Positions 1 through 7,765 of a DNA stretch of 32,239 nucleotides are shown here, piece by piece. Made by a program: the position numbers and the translations under genes. The notes beneath the pieces were generated by a model, which had not been told where the DNA came from, searched no databases, and saw only the letters and a program-made list of their open reading frames with translations. Within the stretch, counting starts at the first letter, position 1. Each line of letters starts with the position of its first letter. Origin of the DNA: Hyphomicrobiales bacterium (GTDB lineage: Bacteria; Pseudomonadota; Alphaproteobacteria; Rhizobiales; Beijerinckiaceae). Location: assembly GCA_027483505.1 (NCBI GenBank), contig JAIXUP010000085.1, positions 1-32,239 on the forward strand. Direction: 5' to 3'.

Positions 1-175
1 CTCTCGGGCGTATCCGGTATTAGCTCAAGTTTCCCTGAGTTATTCCGAACCGAAGGGCATGTTCCCACGTGTTCCTCACCCGTCTGCCACTGATGTATTG
101 CTACATCCGTTCGACTTGCATGTGTTAAGCCTGCCGCCAGCGTTCGCTCTGAGCCAGGATCAAACTCTCAAGTTG
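1..175 (-). rRNA. rrs: 16S ribosomal RNA, 5' end (partial)
   Basis: Read on the minus strand, the segment begins near 175 with the universal 16S start, containing GAGTTTGATCCTGGCTCAG (the 27F primer site, about 151-169). AACGCTGGCGGCAGGCTTAACACATGCAAGTCG-type sequence follows, then the V1 hairpin with TGTAGCAATACA and the GTGGCAGACGGGTGAGGAACACGTGGGAAC-type block. The gene runs off the left edge of the window, so only about 175 of roughly 1,480 bases are present. The short V1 loop and the CTTCGGTTCGGAATAACTCAGG-type stretch fit Hyphomicrobiales. The exact mature 5' end is inferred from alignment memory and could be off by a few bases. Open reading frames across this segment are not genes. Confidence 0.97.
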
Positions 176-467
176 GAGAGATTTGATAATGGCTGGTCAC
201 TGCGTATTGACGGAGTTCACATCAGGCTGCTTTCGCAACCAAATAGTGAGCTCGAAAAACGATAGACCGCCAATGTCTCATCAATGACTGACCCGAAGGC
301 CAGTCCGCAAGAACATCGCCGTCCACGTTTCTCTTTCTGTCTGCACTTGTCAAAGAGCGACGCTTCAGGGACAACTTTTGCCACACCCCGAAAGTGATTC
401 GGGCTGGGCAACCGTTTCTCTAGAGAAGCGTTGTCGAGGCGTTGCCGTGTGGCGTCGCCGTCGGTGT
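176..467 (-). other. rRNA operon leader (transcribed spacer upstream of 16S)
   Basis: This stretch lies between the predicted rrn transcription start (near 467) and the mature 16S 5' end. It holds no convincing gene. It contains the boxA antitermination element (349-360), a 12-bp perfect palindrome TTCTCTAGAGAA at 416-427, and an inverted repeat pairing ACGCTTC (360-366) with GAAGCGT (425-431). That repeat could fold the early leader into a stem enclosing the boxA-proximal region. Leader RNA of this kind is normally removed by RNase III together with sequence downstream of 16S, which is not visible here. Start and end are inferred. Confidence 0.7.
349..360 (-). promoter_or_regulatory. boxA antitermination element of the rRNA leader
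   Basis: On the minus strand the bases read TCGCTCTTTGAC. This matches the bacterial boxA consensus TGCTCTTTAACA closely, allowing for the alphaproteobacterial variant with GAC. It sits about 175 nt upstream of 16S and about 110 nt after the predicted promoter, the usual placement. BoxA in the RNA recruits NusB/NusE (S10) so that RNA polymerase resists Rho termination across the untranslated rRNA operon. The function is taken from the family; the sequence match is direct. Confidence 0.75.
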
Positions 468-473
468 GGAGCG

Positions 474-503
474 GATATAGTCGGGGGTGGGTTGAAGTGT
501 CAA
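474..503 (-). promoter_or_regulatory. rRNA operon promoter (-35 TTGACA, -10 TATATC)
   Basis: On the minus strand a perfect -35 TTGACA (498-503) is followed after 18 bases by TATATC (474-479). The -35 hexamer is followed by CTTC, and the overall form resembles rhizobial housekeeping sigma rrn promoters. The predicted start is around 467. This is the strongest promoter-like match in the window. It would drive the 16S-23S-5S operon leaving the window to the left. Confidence 0.8.
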
Positions 504-545
504 CACCCATTTTCGATCTTTTTGCCGATTTTGTATTTTTCTTCA
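504..545 (-). promoter_or_regulatory. A-tract UP-element-like region upstream of the rRNA promoter
   Basis: Immediately upstream of the -35 box the minus strand carries four A-tracts of 4-5 bases. On the plus strand they are T-runs at 510-513, 519-523, 529-532 and 536-540. Their centres are about 7.5 to 9.5 bases apart, close to one helical turn. In an otherwise very GC-rich window this is striking. It is what is expected of an UP element contacted by the alpha-subunit C-terminal domains, or of intrinsically curved DNA, at an rRNA promoter. Function is inferred from position and composition. Confidence 0.6.
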
Positions 546-803
546 TCGCTACCCTGGCCGAGCGACATCCGGATGCCGTGTTTGCGGCCATTCATGCCTT
601 TTTTCCGCCCGGAACTGCTGTTTTGTCGCTCACATTGGCGGCATGCATTGATTATCGGCTGACATGGGGGCATGGTCTGGGGCGGCTGGCGGCCGGCTTG
701 GCGAAGCCGGACGGCCCGATTCTGGAAGACGTCACGGTGCCAATGGGCCTGCCGTGCCCCTGAACGATGCGACAAGTCTGAGGATCGGGAAGCCCGACGG
801 AAC
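546..803. other. Intergenic region between the rRNA promoter and the M23 peptidase gene
   Basis: No credible gene is seen here. Reading frames in this stretch have no recognisable product. The one clear structure is a perfect 7-bp inverted repeat with a tetraloop, CCGGCTT-GGCG-AAGCCGG (693-710). It is not followed by a T-run on either strand, so it is not a typical intrinsic terminator; it may be a 5'-UTR hairpin of the downstream gene. I could not find a convincing plus-strand promoter for the peptidase gene. Confidence 0.4.
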
Positions 804-2897
804 ATGAATAGCCACGTGTCGGTCAACATGCCGGTCTCCGCCCTGTCGTCGCCCCGGCGGATCGACACGGCTGCCCGTGGCCCGGCCATCTATCTTGGCG
901 ACGAGCCGGCCATGTCGATGACGGGCACGTCGCACCCTGCCGGCGAGCGGCACGGCTTCTCTTTCCGCTGGCTCCTGGCAAGCCTTCTCGTCGGCGTGAG
1001 CGGCTCTGCCCTGCTGGGCGCGGCGATCTATGTCGCGGTCCAGGGCGACACGATTTTCGCGGAACTTCCCGAGATGGCCGCCGCGCCGTCACCGTCCGCA
1101 ACGAGCCAACCTGCGCCCGCGTCCCGCAAGGGCGACAAGCTTGTGCAGCAGTCGACCCTGCCCAGCGCCCGGCAGGTGATCCGGGCGCCGTTCACCCAGC
1201 GCGTCGGCGACCGCGAGGTGATCAAGAACAGGCCCTTCGTGCGGCTTGCCGCCGGCCTGTCGCTCACATCGGGAACCTACGCCGCCGACATCCCGCCGTT
1301 CAATCCGCTCAGGCTGTTCTCGGAAGGCGGCCCTGCTGTCGAGCGGCAGGCGGAGCAGCCGCTCGATGTGCCCGATGCCGATGTGTCTCTGGTCAAGCAG
1401 GATCTTGGCCTGATCCCCTTGGCGGACGAGCCGGGCGGCCTCTCCGATGCCGATGTCATCGCCCAGTTGCAGGAGGAGCGCGCCAACCAGGCTGCCGCCG
1501 GCCAGCGCGCGGTCCTGCCGATACCGCCGCAGTTGATGCTGAGCCGCACGCTGCGGACGCCGGGAGAACCGCTTGGCGGCCCTCTGGCCTATGCCCCCGC
1601 CACGGACACCAGCTTCTCCAACATCGAGGTGCGCGTCGTCCCCGAGAACGTGACCGAACTCGCCAAGACCCGGCCGACCGCAACCCGCGAGCCTCCGGTC
1701 GAGGAGCGTGTCCTGCTCATCCGCCGCGGCGAAACGCTTGAAGGGGTCCTGCGTGCGGCCGGGGCCACGCCGGACCAGCTGCGCACGCTGGTGACGGCGC
1801 TGGGCGGGCGCGCCAAGGTCCAGGCGTTGCCTGAAGGCCAGGTGGTCCAGATCATGACGCTCGCAGGCGCACGGCCGAGCGATCCCCGCCAGCTCGTGCG
1901 CGTCTCGCTGGTCACCGAAGGTCGCGTAGAGCAGATGGCCGCCGTCAACGACCGTGGCGCCTTCGTGCCGGTGACCCTTCTGCGCGAGGAGGACGAGCCC
2001 CGTCCGCGCCGGCCCGTCCGCGCCGCGCGCCGCGGCGGCGACGAGGAGGAAGAGGACACCGGCAACGAAGGCACCGGCGCGCGCCTCTATGACAGCCTTT
2101 ACGAGACCGCCTTGCGCTATGAGATGCCGCGTCCGCTCATCGACGAGATGGTGCGCATCTTCGCCCATGATCTCGATTTCCAGCGCCGGGTCAGCGGCGG
2201 CGACAGCCTCGAGGTGATCTTCACCGATGAGGATGACGGCGAAGGCAGCCGGACAGAACTCCTGTTCGCCTCCCTCTCGGTTGCGGGCGAGACGCGGCGC
2301 GTCTATCGCTTCCACGCTCCCGATGACGGCGTGATCGACTTTTTCGACGAGGAGGGGCGGTCGCTGAAGAAGTTCCTGCTGCGCAAGCCGGTGGCCGGCG
2401 ATGTCGAGATGCGTTCGGGCTTCGGCATGCGCTACCACCCGATCCTGCGCTACGGAAAGATGCACACCGGCGTCGACTGGGCCAATGGCCGCGTCGGCAC
2501 ACCGATCATTTCGGCCGGCCACGGCACCGTGATCAAGGCCGGCTGGGACTCAGGCTATGGCCGCCGTGTCGAGATCCAGCATGCCAATGGCTATGTGACC
2601 ACCTACTCGCACATGTCGTCCTTTGGGCGCGGCATCGTGGAAGGCGCGCGTGTGCGTCAGGGCCAGGTGATCGGCACGATCGGCAACACCGGCCTCTCGA
2701 CCGGACCCCACCTGCACTACGAAGTCGTGGTGAACGGCAACTTCGTCAATCCGATGAAGATCCGCCTGCCCCGTGGCCGCGAACTCGATGGACGCATCCT
2801 GGCGGAGTTCAGGCGGCAGCGCGAGGCGATCGACGAGCTGATCGTGCGCGGCGGCGGCTCACGCGTCGTGGCCCAGCGCGACGTCCGTCAGAACTGA
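804..2897 (+). CDS. M23 family metallopeptidase (LytM-type, membrane-anchored)
   Basis: Probable periplasmic peptidoglycan endopeptidase or a LytM-domain regulator of cell wall hydrolysis, 697 residues. One membrane segment lies at about residues 55-79 (FRWLLASLLVGVSGSALLGA), giving a short cytoplasmic tail and a long periplasmic part. A LysM/OapA-like segment starting RRGETLEGVLRAAG sits mid-protein. It is followed by a very charged linker with DEEEED, then a C-terminal M23 domain. Zinc ligands typical of active enzymes are present: HTGVD (His554, Asp558) and HLHYE (His636, His638), so it is probably catalytic rather than degenerate. The ATG at 804 is chosen because the extra upstream reading frame back to 672 is Trp/Arg-rich and has no family resemblance; its ribosome-binding site is weak. 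The substrate (D,D- cross-links) is inferred. Confidence 0.85.
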   Translation: MNSHVSVNMPVSALSSPRRIDTAARGPAIYLGDEPAMSMTGTSHPAGERHGFSFRWLLASLLVGVSGSALLGAAIYVAVQGDTIFAELPEMAAAPSPSATSQPAPASRKGDKLVQQSTLPSARQVIRAPFTQRVGDREVIKNRPFVRLAAGLSLTSGTYAADIPPFNPLRLFSEGGPAVERQAEQPLDVPDADVSLVKQDLGLIPLADEPGGLSDADVIAQLQEERANQAAAGQRAVLPIPPQLMLSRTLRTPGEPLGGPLAYAPATDTSFSNIEVRVVPENVTELAKTRPTATREPPVEERVLLIRRGETLEGVLRAAGATPDQLRTLVTALGGRAKVQALPEGQVVQIMTLAGARPSDPRQLVRVSLVTEGRVEQMAAVNDRGAFVPVTLLREEDEPRPRRPVRAARRGGDEEEEDTGNEGTGARLYDSLYETALRYEMPRPLIDEMVRIFAHDLDFQRRVSGGDSLEVIFTDEDDGEGSRTELLFASLSVAGETRRVYRFHAPDDGVIDFFDEEGRSLKKFLLRKPVAGDVEMRSGFGMRYHPILRYGKMHTGVDWANGRVGTPIISAGHGTVIKAGWDSGYGRRVEIQHANGYVTTYSHMSSFGRGIVEGARVRQGQVIGTIGNTGLSTGPHLHYEVVVNGNFVNPMKIRLPRGRELDGRILAEFRRQREAIDELIVRGGGSRVVAQRDVRQN

Positions 2898-2923
2898 TAC
2901 CCGATCAGGACGGACTCCACCCC

Positions 2924-3844
2924 ATGCTGGCCCTGATTCTGATTGTCCTGCCCGTTTTTGTGCTGATCGGGGTCGGCTATCTGGCCCGCCGCTCGAACCT
3001 CGTCACCGACCGCACCGGCGACGGGCTTTCGGACTTCGTCTTCACGCTGGCGGTGCCCTGTCTGCTGTTCCGTACCCTCGCCAGGGCCGAAATCCCGGCC
3101 GTGCAGCCGTGGGGCTACTGGATCGCCTACTTCTCCGGCGTGGTCGTCTGCTGGACGCTGGCCATGCTGATCGCGACGCGGGTCTTCCGCCGCTCAGGGC
3201 CTGCCTCGGTGGCCTGCGGCTTTGCCGCAGCCCAGTCGAACACGGTGCTGGTCGGCATCCCCATCATTCTGAAGGCCTTCGGCGAGGCCGGCGTGGTTCC
3301 TCTGGCGCTGCTCCTTGCGGTCCACCTGCCGGTGACAATGACGGCGGCGACCGTGCTGGTGGAGGGTCGCAAGACGTCGCCCCGCGCGATCGCCCGCAAG
3401 CTCCTGACCCACCCCATCATCGTCGGCATCCTGCTCGGCACGGCCTTTCGCCCTTTCGCCGCCGAAGCCCCGGCCCTGCTCTGGACGGCCGTCGACATGC
3501 TCGCCAACACAGCCGTCCCCTGCGCCCTCGTGACGCTGGGCATCGCGCTGTGCCGCTACGGACTTGAAAGCGGTCTGAAACTGCCGCTGATCCTGAGCGC
3601 CCTCAAGCTTGTTCTGCACCCGCTGATTGTTTTCGTGCTGGTCACAACCGTCTTCACCATGCCGCCCGCATGGGCCGGTGTGGCGGTGATGTTCGCGGCC
3701 TGTCCCTGCGGCATCAACGCCTATCTGTTCGCGGAACGTTATCGCGACGGCATGGCGGAGGCCTCGACAGCGATCGCCATGTCGACGCTGCTTGCGATGC
3801 TGACCATGGTGCTGTGGCTCGGCGTGCTCGGCATTCAGACCTGA
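2924..3844 (+). CDS. AEC family transporter (auxin efflux carrier type)
   Basis: Integral inner-membrane transporter of 306 residues, near the usual family length of about 310. It has around ten hydrophobic segments in two halves. Family traits include the N-terminal PVFVLIGVGYLARR, the FVFTLAVPCLLFRTLA segment, the mid-protein NTAVPCALVTLGIAL and the C-terminal CPCGINAYLFAERY, where broken helices are expected. Members export small organic or amino acids or auxin-like compounds by secondary transport; the substrate here is unknown. It follows the M23 gene by 26 bases on the same strand and may be cotranscribed, without an obvious functional link. Its 3' end overlaps the convergent gluQ gene by 10 bases. 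Confidence 0.85.
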   Translation: MLALILIVLPVFVLIGVGYLARRSNLVTDRTGDGLSDFVFTLAVPCLLFRTLARAEIPAVQPWGYWIAYFSGVVVCWTLAMLIATRVFRRSGPASVACGFAAAQSNTVLVGIPIILKAFGEAGVVPLALLLAVHLPVTMTAATVLVEGRKTSPRAIARKLLTHPIIVGILLGTAFRPFAAEAPALLWTAVDMLANTAVPCALVTLGIALCRYGLESGLKLPLILSALKLVLHPLIVFVLVTTVFTMPPAWAGVAVMFAACPCGINAYLFAERYRDGMAEASTAIAMSTLLAMLTMVLWLGVLGIQT

Positions 3845-4671
3845 TCAGGGCCGAGACGCCGGCGAATCATGGCCGGAGTCTCGCCTGCGGCCCTGAGATC
3901 GGCCAACGCCGGCGAGTTCCGGCTCTTGGCCAGTTTCTCGTCCCTGTCATCCCGGATGAGCGCATGAAACTGATAGAGCGGCGTCGGCAGTCCCAGCAGC
4001 GCCTGCAGCAGCACGTGGATATCCGTCTGGGCTTCCAGATCCTGTCCGCGCACGACATGGCTTACGCCCTGCAGCGCATCATCCACGACGACGGAAAGGT
4101 GGTAGCTGGTCGGCGTCTCCTTGCGCGCCAACACGACATCGCCCCAGAGTTCCGGCCGCGCAGTGACCTCCTCGACCCGTCCGTCCGGCCAGAAGCGCCG
4201 ATAGCTCAGGTCTCGCCCGCACCGCGCAAGCGCCTTCGCCATGTCGAGCCGCGTCGCCAGGGCGTCGGGACCGGGCGCATTCAGCCGACAGGTGCCGGGA
4301 TAGACCAGAGCCCCGTCCGGGTTGCGCGAGGGCGGGTCAGCCGCAGCGGCCTTGATCGCCGAGCGCGAGCAGCTGCATGGATAGAGCAGGCCCATGGCGT
4401 CAAGCCGCAACAGGGCCGCGCGGTAGTCGTCCATATGCTCCGATTGCCGCCGCACCTCCGGCTCGAAGGTGACGCCGAGCCAGCGCAGGTCCTTCAGGAT
4501 CGCCGCTTCGAGTTCCGGCCGGCATCGTGTCGGGTCGATATCTTCGATGCGCAGCAGGAGCCTCCCGCCAAGACGGCGCGCCTCGGCCTCGTTCTGCAGC
4601 ACGCTGTAGGCGTGGCCCAGATGCAGCCGCCCGTTGGGGCTTGGGGCAAAACGCAGAACGGGTGGCGACAT
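3835..4671 (-). CDS. gluQ: Glutamyl-Q tRNA(Asp) synthetase
   Basis: A 278-residue paralogue of the glutamyl-tRNA synthetase catalytic core without the anticodon-binding domain. Family members attach glutamate to the queuosine base at position 34 of tRNA(Asp). The class I signatures are clear: the HIGH motif as HLGH (residues 17-20) after FAPSPNGRL, and the KMSKS loop as KLAKS (about 246-250). A zinc site is suggested by CSC near residue 101 and the later YPGTC, matching the Cys-x-Cys...Tyr-x3-Cys pattern of E. coli GluQ. The ATG at 4671 gives the canonical N-terminus; the longer upstream frame is antisense to the glycosylase gene. The length argues against a full-length GltX. It is divergent from the glycosylase gene across a 64-bp gap. 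Confidence 0.92.
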   Translation of the reverse strand: MSPPVLRFAPSPNGRLHLGHAYSVLQNEAEARRLGGRLLLRIEDIDPTRCRPELEAAILKDLRWLGVTFEPEVRRQSEHMDDYRAALLRLDAMGLLYPCSCSRSAIKAAAADPPSRNPDGALVYPGTCRLNAPGPDALATRLDMAKALARCGRDLSYRRFWPDGRVEEVTARPELWGDVVLARKETPTSYHLSVVVDDALQGVSHVVRGQDLEAQTDIHVLLQALLGLPTPLYQFHALIRDDRDEKLAKSRNSPALADLRAAGETPAMIRRRLGPDQV

Positions 4672-4735
4672 CGGCGATCCTGTGATTCGTGGTCTTTTGA
4701 CATATAGGGGAAGCCGGATCGAACAGGGTGCTCCA

Positions 4736-5380
4736 ATGCGGCGGCGGATCGAGACAGATGACGACATCGGGGCCGGTCTCGCCCACCTTGCTGGCATCGA
4801 GCCCCGGTTCATGCCGATGATCGACGCGGCAGGGCCGGTCCCCCTGCGGCGGACGGAGACCGGTTTTGCGGGGCTCTGCCGCATCATCGTGGCGCAACAG
4901 GTTTCGGTCGCGTCCGCAAGGGCCATCTGGGGACGTGTCCAGGCGCGCTTTCCCGCGCTCTGCCATGGCGACATCGCCGCCGCCTCCGAGGCGGATCTGC
5001 GCGCCTGCGGTCTGTCGGGTCCGAAGATCAGGACCTTGCGGGCCATCGCTGACGCCACGGCCTCCGGCAGCCTCGATTTTCCCGCCCTCGAGGCTGCCGA
5101 CGCCGCCACGGTCCATGCGGCCATGACCGCCGTCAACGGCATCGGCCCATGGACGACCGACATCTATCTCATGTTCAGCCTTGGCCACGCCGATGTCTTC
5201 GCACCCGGCGATCTCGCCCTGCGCGAAGCGGTCCGGATCGGCTTTGACCTTCAGTCCCGCCCATCGACGCAGGACCTCGCCATGATGGCAAAAGCCTGGT
5301 CTCCCTGGCGGGCCGTCGCCGCGCGTCTGCTCTGGGCCTATTATGCAGCCTGCAAGCGGCGCGATGGCGTCGGGATGTAG
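4736..5380 (+). CDS. DNA-3-methyladenine glycosylase II (AlkA-like, HhH-GPD)
   Basis: A 214-residue helix-hairpin-helix base excision glycosylase that removes alkylated purines from DNA. The HhH motif is VNGIGPWTTDIY, followed by DVFAPGDLAL. The second aspartate there (Asp159) corresponds to the catalytic Asp of AlkA (Asp238 in E. coli). There is no C-terminal four-cysteine iron-sulphur motif, which excludes the Nth/MutY branch. It lacks the N-terminal TBP-like domain of E. coli AlkA, as many bacterial homologues do. The ATG at 4736 is preceded by AGGGTG at a reasonable distance. A TTGACA at 4697-4702 could be a -35 box, but no good -10 follows. Convergent with the aldolase gene, 13 bases away. 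Confidence 0.88.
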   Translation: MRRRIETDDDIGAGLAHLAGIEPRFMPMIDAAGPVPLRRTETGFAGLCRIIVAQQVSVASARAIWGRVQARFPALCHGDIAAASEADLRACGLSGPKIRTLRAIADATASGSLDFPALEAADAATVHAAMTAVNGIGPWTTDIYLMFSLGHADVFAPGDLALREAVRIGFDLQSRPSTQDLAMMAKAWSPWRAVAARLLWAYYAACKRRDGVGM

Positions 5381-5393
5381 GCGCCTGCGCCGC

Positions 5394-6197
5394 TCAGTAG
5401 CTCTTGGCGCCGGCGGGTTTGGCCGCGCCACGCGCCGCCGCGATCTCGGCCTTGGCGGCATTGCGCAGAAGCACCTGATCGGTCGCGATCGAGCTCATCT
5501 GGAAGCCGCGCCCGATCATCTCCGCGGCACGCGCGCCAGTCATCGAAAAGCAGCTCGCAATCTTGCCATGGGCCTTGCAGCGGGCCGCGACATGGGTGAG
5601 CGCCTTGTCGACATCGGGGTGGAACTGGTCGACATGCGCGCCGTTTGACAAGGCGATCGACAGGTCGGACGGGCCGACAAACACCCCGTCGATGCCCGGC
5701 ACACGCAGGATGTCATCCAGGATATCGAGCGCCTCGCGGGTTTCCACCATCGCCAGCGCCAGCGTGATCTCGTTCGCCGCCTTGAGATAGTCCCCCATCT
5801 GCAGCCCGGTCAGGCCCGTGGCCCGGTATGGTCCCCAGCTGCGCTCGCCCATCGGCGGATACTTGCAGGCGGCAGCGAGCTTCCGCGCGTCATCGAGCGT
5901 GTTGATCATTGGGGCCACAATGCCGACCGCCCCCGCATCGAGCATGCGCGACGCCATGGCGAAATCACCGACAGGCGGGCGCACGAAGGCGGCCTTGCCC
6001 GCGACAGCCGCCGCTCCGATCGCAAGAATGGCAGACTGCGTGGTGTGCAACCCATGCTGCATGTCGATCACGGCCGTGTCGAACCCGTCGCGCATCAGGC
6101 TCTCGGTCACCAGAGGCTCGGTCAGCCCGACGAAGGCCGCATAGGCCGGATGTCCCGCGCGGAGCGAGGCGGCAAAGCTGGTGAAGACGTTCGACAT
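5394..6197 (-). CDS. HpcH/HpaI family aldolase
   Basis: Class II metal-dependent pyruvate aldolase or lyase of 267 residues. It probably cleaves or forms 2-keto-3-hydroxy dicarboxylates or sugars; the true substrate is unknown. Visible signatures are VIDMQHG (catalytic His48), RPP (Arg73), the GERSWGP loop, and the metal-binding glutamate in VETREA (Glu152) and aspartate in GVFVGPSDLS (Asp178). The ATG at 6197 has a purine-rich GGGGGA about 8 bases upstream; the longer frame upstream would include the terminator of the neighbouring gene. It follows the zeta-subunit gene on the minus strand but is separated from it by that intrinsic terminator, so it is likely its own unit. Could also be annotated as HpaI, GarL or 2,4-dihydroxyhept-2-ene-1,7-dioate aldolase; I cannot choose. 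Confidence 0.88.
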   Translation of the reverse strand: MSNVFTSFAASLRAGHPAYAAFVGLTEPLVTESLMRDGFDTAVIDMQHGLHTTQSAILAIGAAAVAGKAAFVRPPVGDFAMASRMLDAGAVGIVAPMINTLDDARKLAAACKYPPMGERSWGPYRATGLTGLQMGDYLKAANEITLALAMVETREALDILDDILRVPGIDGVFVGPSDLSIALSNGAHVDQFHPDVDKALTHVAARCKAHGKIASCFSMTGARAAEMIGRGFQMSSIATDQVLLRNAAKAEIAAARGAAKPAGAKSY

Positions 6198-6247
6198 GGC
6201 GGATCCCCCGGAGTTGTTCTTGGCGGCATCAAAGCAGCATGCCGCGC

Positions 6248-6278
6248 AAAAGAAAACGCCCGGCACGGGACCGGGCGT
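6248..6278 (-). terminator. Intrinsic terminator after the zeta-subunit gene
   Basis: The plus strand has ACGCCCGG (6256-6263), a 7-base loop, and CCGGGCGT (6271-6278), an 8-bp perfect stem. On the minus strand this hairpin is followed by TTTTCTTTT (6256-6248). It lies 32 bases past the stop codon of the zeta-subunit gene and is correctly oriented to end its transcript. Confidence 0.88.
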
Positions 6279-6309
6279 CATGCGTTCGGGGCGGAGCTGG
6301 GCGAGCTGG

Positions 6310-6633
6310 TCAGCCCTTCGACTTGATCTCCTCGACAGCCTTCGCCATCAGCTCGTCCATGGTGCGGCGGATCTGGTGATCGCTTTGCGCGACGCCGGCG
6401 GCGGCAAGATCGGCCTTGATCTTGCGCAGGACGTCATCATCGCCGGCCTCCTCGAAGTCGGCCATCACCACGGACTTCGCATAGGCCTCGGCGTCGGGCC
6501 CTGCCTTGCCCATCAGATCCGCGGCCCACAGGCCCGCCATCTTGTTGCGGCGGGCAGAGGCCTTGAACAGCAGCTCCTCGTCATGGGCGAATTTTTTCTC
6601 GAAGGCATCCTTGCGGTCATCCATGCCAGCCAT
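6310..6633 (-). CDS. F1F0-ATPase inhibitor zeta subunit (DUF1476 family)
   Basis: A 107-residue soluble, mostly helical, highly charged protein. The sequence DDRKDAFEKKFAHDEEL at the N-terminus and the ARRNKMAGLWAADLMG and VMADFEEAGDDDVLRKI segments are the hallmark of DUF1476. In Paracoccus denitrificans this family is the zeta subunit, whose N-terminal segment blocks ATP hydrolysis by the F1 motor. The inhibitory role is established for Paracoccus and varies in strength between species, so activity here is inferred. The start at 6633 (MAGMDDRK) has AGGAG seven bases upstream; the ATG at 6624 is also possible. No atp genes lie nearby. A TATATC -10-like box (6693-6698) sits upstream on the same strand without a clear -35. 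Confidence 0.9.
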   Translation of the reverse strand: MAGMDDRKDAFEKKFAHDEELLFKASARRNKMAGLWAADLMGKAGPDAEAYAKSVVMADFEEAGDDDVLRKIKADLAAAGVAQSDHQIRRTMDELMAKAVEEIKSKG

Positions 6634-7000
6634 GGCGAAACTCCTGAGCAGAGAAGGGAGAGCCGTGCGCCGAAGCGCTGGCCCATGATCGCGATATAGG
6701 CGGACCCGCATGGTTTCGCCAGCACGAGAATTGTCGCCCCGGCGTCTGATCCGCCAAAAATCTTGCACTTGCGGGATGAAACCGCCATATGGGCGTTGAC
6801 CAGTGGACAGTCCGGATGGTCCGGACAGTCCGCATTGTAGCATGTTGCCCGTTCGACTAGCTTCTCTGTTCGTTGAGATGGTGTGCGTCAATGAGCGGGC
6901 GACCAAGTTCCAGCCGACGCTGCGCCTGCCGCAGCCTGAGGCCCGGCTCTGGAAGGAGCGTCGCCTCGCCATGGATATCCTCAAACCGCGGGTTGTTCCG
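6634..7000. other. Divergent intergenic region between the zeta-subunit gene and purC
   Basis: This 367-bp stretch carries no recognisable gene. It must hold the promoters for both flanking genes. A minus-strand TATATC (6693-6698) may be the -10 of the zeta gene. A TTGACC (6796-6801) just before the 9-bp tandem repeat may be part of a plus-strand promoter, but I see no matching -10. The purC frame is open back to 6803, and an in-frame ATG at 6971 has AAGGAG 12 bases upstream, so the 3' end of this region could be coding. Confidence 0.4.
6807..6833. repeat. Three tandem 9-bp repeats upstream of purC
   Basis: Three consecutive 9-mers occur: ACAGTCCGG (6807-6815), ATGGTCCGG (6816-6824) and ACAGTCCGC (6825-6833). 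Copies one and three differ by one base and copy two by two. They lie about 170-195 bp upstream of the purC start, close to a TTGACC. They may be a regulatory binding array or a replication-slippage product; no binding protein can be named. Confidence 0.6.
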
Positions 7001-7765
7001 ATGAATCGTCGCCGTCGCATCTACGAGGGCAAGGCCAAGGTCCTTTACGAAGGCCCCGAGCCTGGCACGCTGATCCAGCATTTCAAGGATGATGCGACCG
7101 CGTTCAACGCCCAGAAGCACGAGGTCATCGACGGCAAGGGCGTGCTCAACAACCGCATCAGCGAGTTCATGTTCCAGAACCTGAACGACATCGGCGTGCC
7201 GACCCATTTCATCCGCAGGCTGAACATGCGCGAGCAGCTGATTCGCGAGGTCGAGATCATTCCGCTCGAGGTCGTGGTCCGCAACATCGCGGCCGGCTCG
7301 CTGTCCAAGAAGCTCGGCATCGAGGAGGGCACGCAGCTGCCGCGCTCGATCATCGAGTTCTATTACAAGAACGATGCGCTCGGTGATCCGATGGTGTCCG
7401 AGGAGCACATCACGGCCTTCGGCTGGGCCACGCCGCAAGAGATCGACGACATCATGGCGCTGGCCATCCGCGTCAACGACTTCCTGTCGGGCCTGTTCCT
7501 CGGCGCCGGCATCCGGCTTGTCGATTTCAAGATCGAATGCGGGCGGCTCTGGGAGGGCGAGATGATGCGCATCGTCATCGCCGACGAGATCAGCCCCGAT
7601 TCGTGCCGCCTGTGGGACATCAAGACCAAGGACAAGATGGACAAGGACCGCTTCCGGATGGATCTCGGCGGCCTGATCGAGGCCTATACGGAAGTCGCCC
7701 GCCGGCTCGGCATCATCGTCGAGGGCGAGCGCCCGGCGTCGAACGGCCCGCGCCTGGTGCAGTGA
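7001..7765 (+). CDS. purC: Phosphoribosylaminoimidazole-succinocarboxamide synthase (SAICAR synthetase)
   Basis: De novo purine biosynthesis enzyme, 254 residues. It joins aspartate to CAIR with ATP to make SAICAR. The N-terminus [16 protein letters not shown], the [13 protein letters not shown] block, and the [19 protein letters not shown] and [10 protein letters not shown] segments are all standard PurC. The start at 7001 gives the usual length and N-terminus for rhizobial PurC but lacks a clear ribosome-binding site. The in-frame ATG at 6971, with AAGGAG 12 bases upstream, would add ten residues and cannot be excluded. The last bases overlap the next gene's GTG start, and purS and purQ follow, so this is probably one purine operon. 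Confidence 0.95.
   Translation: MNRRRRIYEGKAKVLYEGPEPGTLIQHFKDDATAFNAQKHEVIDGKGVLNNRISEFMFQNLNDIGVPTHFIRRLNMREQLIREVEIIPLEVVVRNIAAGSLSKKLGIEEGTQLPRSIIEFYYKNDALGDPMVSEEHITAFGWATPQEIDDIMALAIRVNDFLSGLFLGAGIRLVDFKIECGRLWEGEMMRIVIADEISPDSCRLWDIKTKDKMDKDRFRMDLGGLIEAYTEVARRLGIIVEGERPASNGPRLVQ

Noticed and set aside
59..265. Small reading frame across the 16S 5' end
   Set aside because: Overlaps conserved rRNA sequence; not protein coding.
1089..2522. Minus-strand reading frame of 477 codons antisense to the M23 peptidase gene
   Set aside because: Same GC-driven shadow effect; low-complexity His/Arg/Asp-rich composition and no recognisable motif, opposite an intact enzyme gene.
3835..5163. Extended N-terminus for gluQ back to 5163
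   Set aside because: The extra residues are antisense to the glycosylase gene and precede a canonical GluQ start at 4671.
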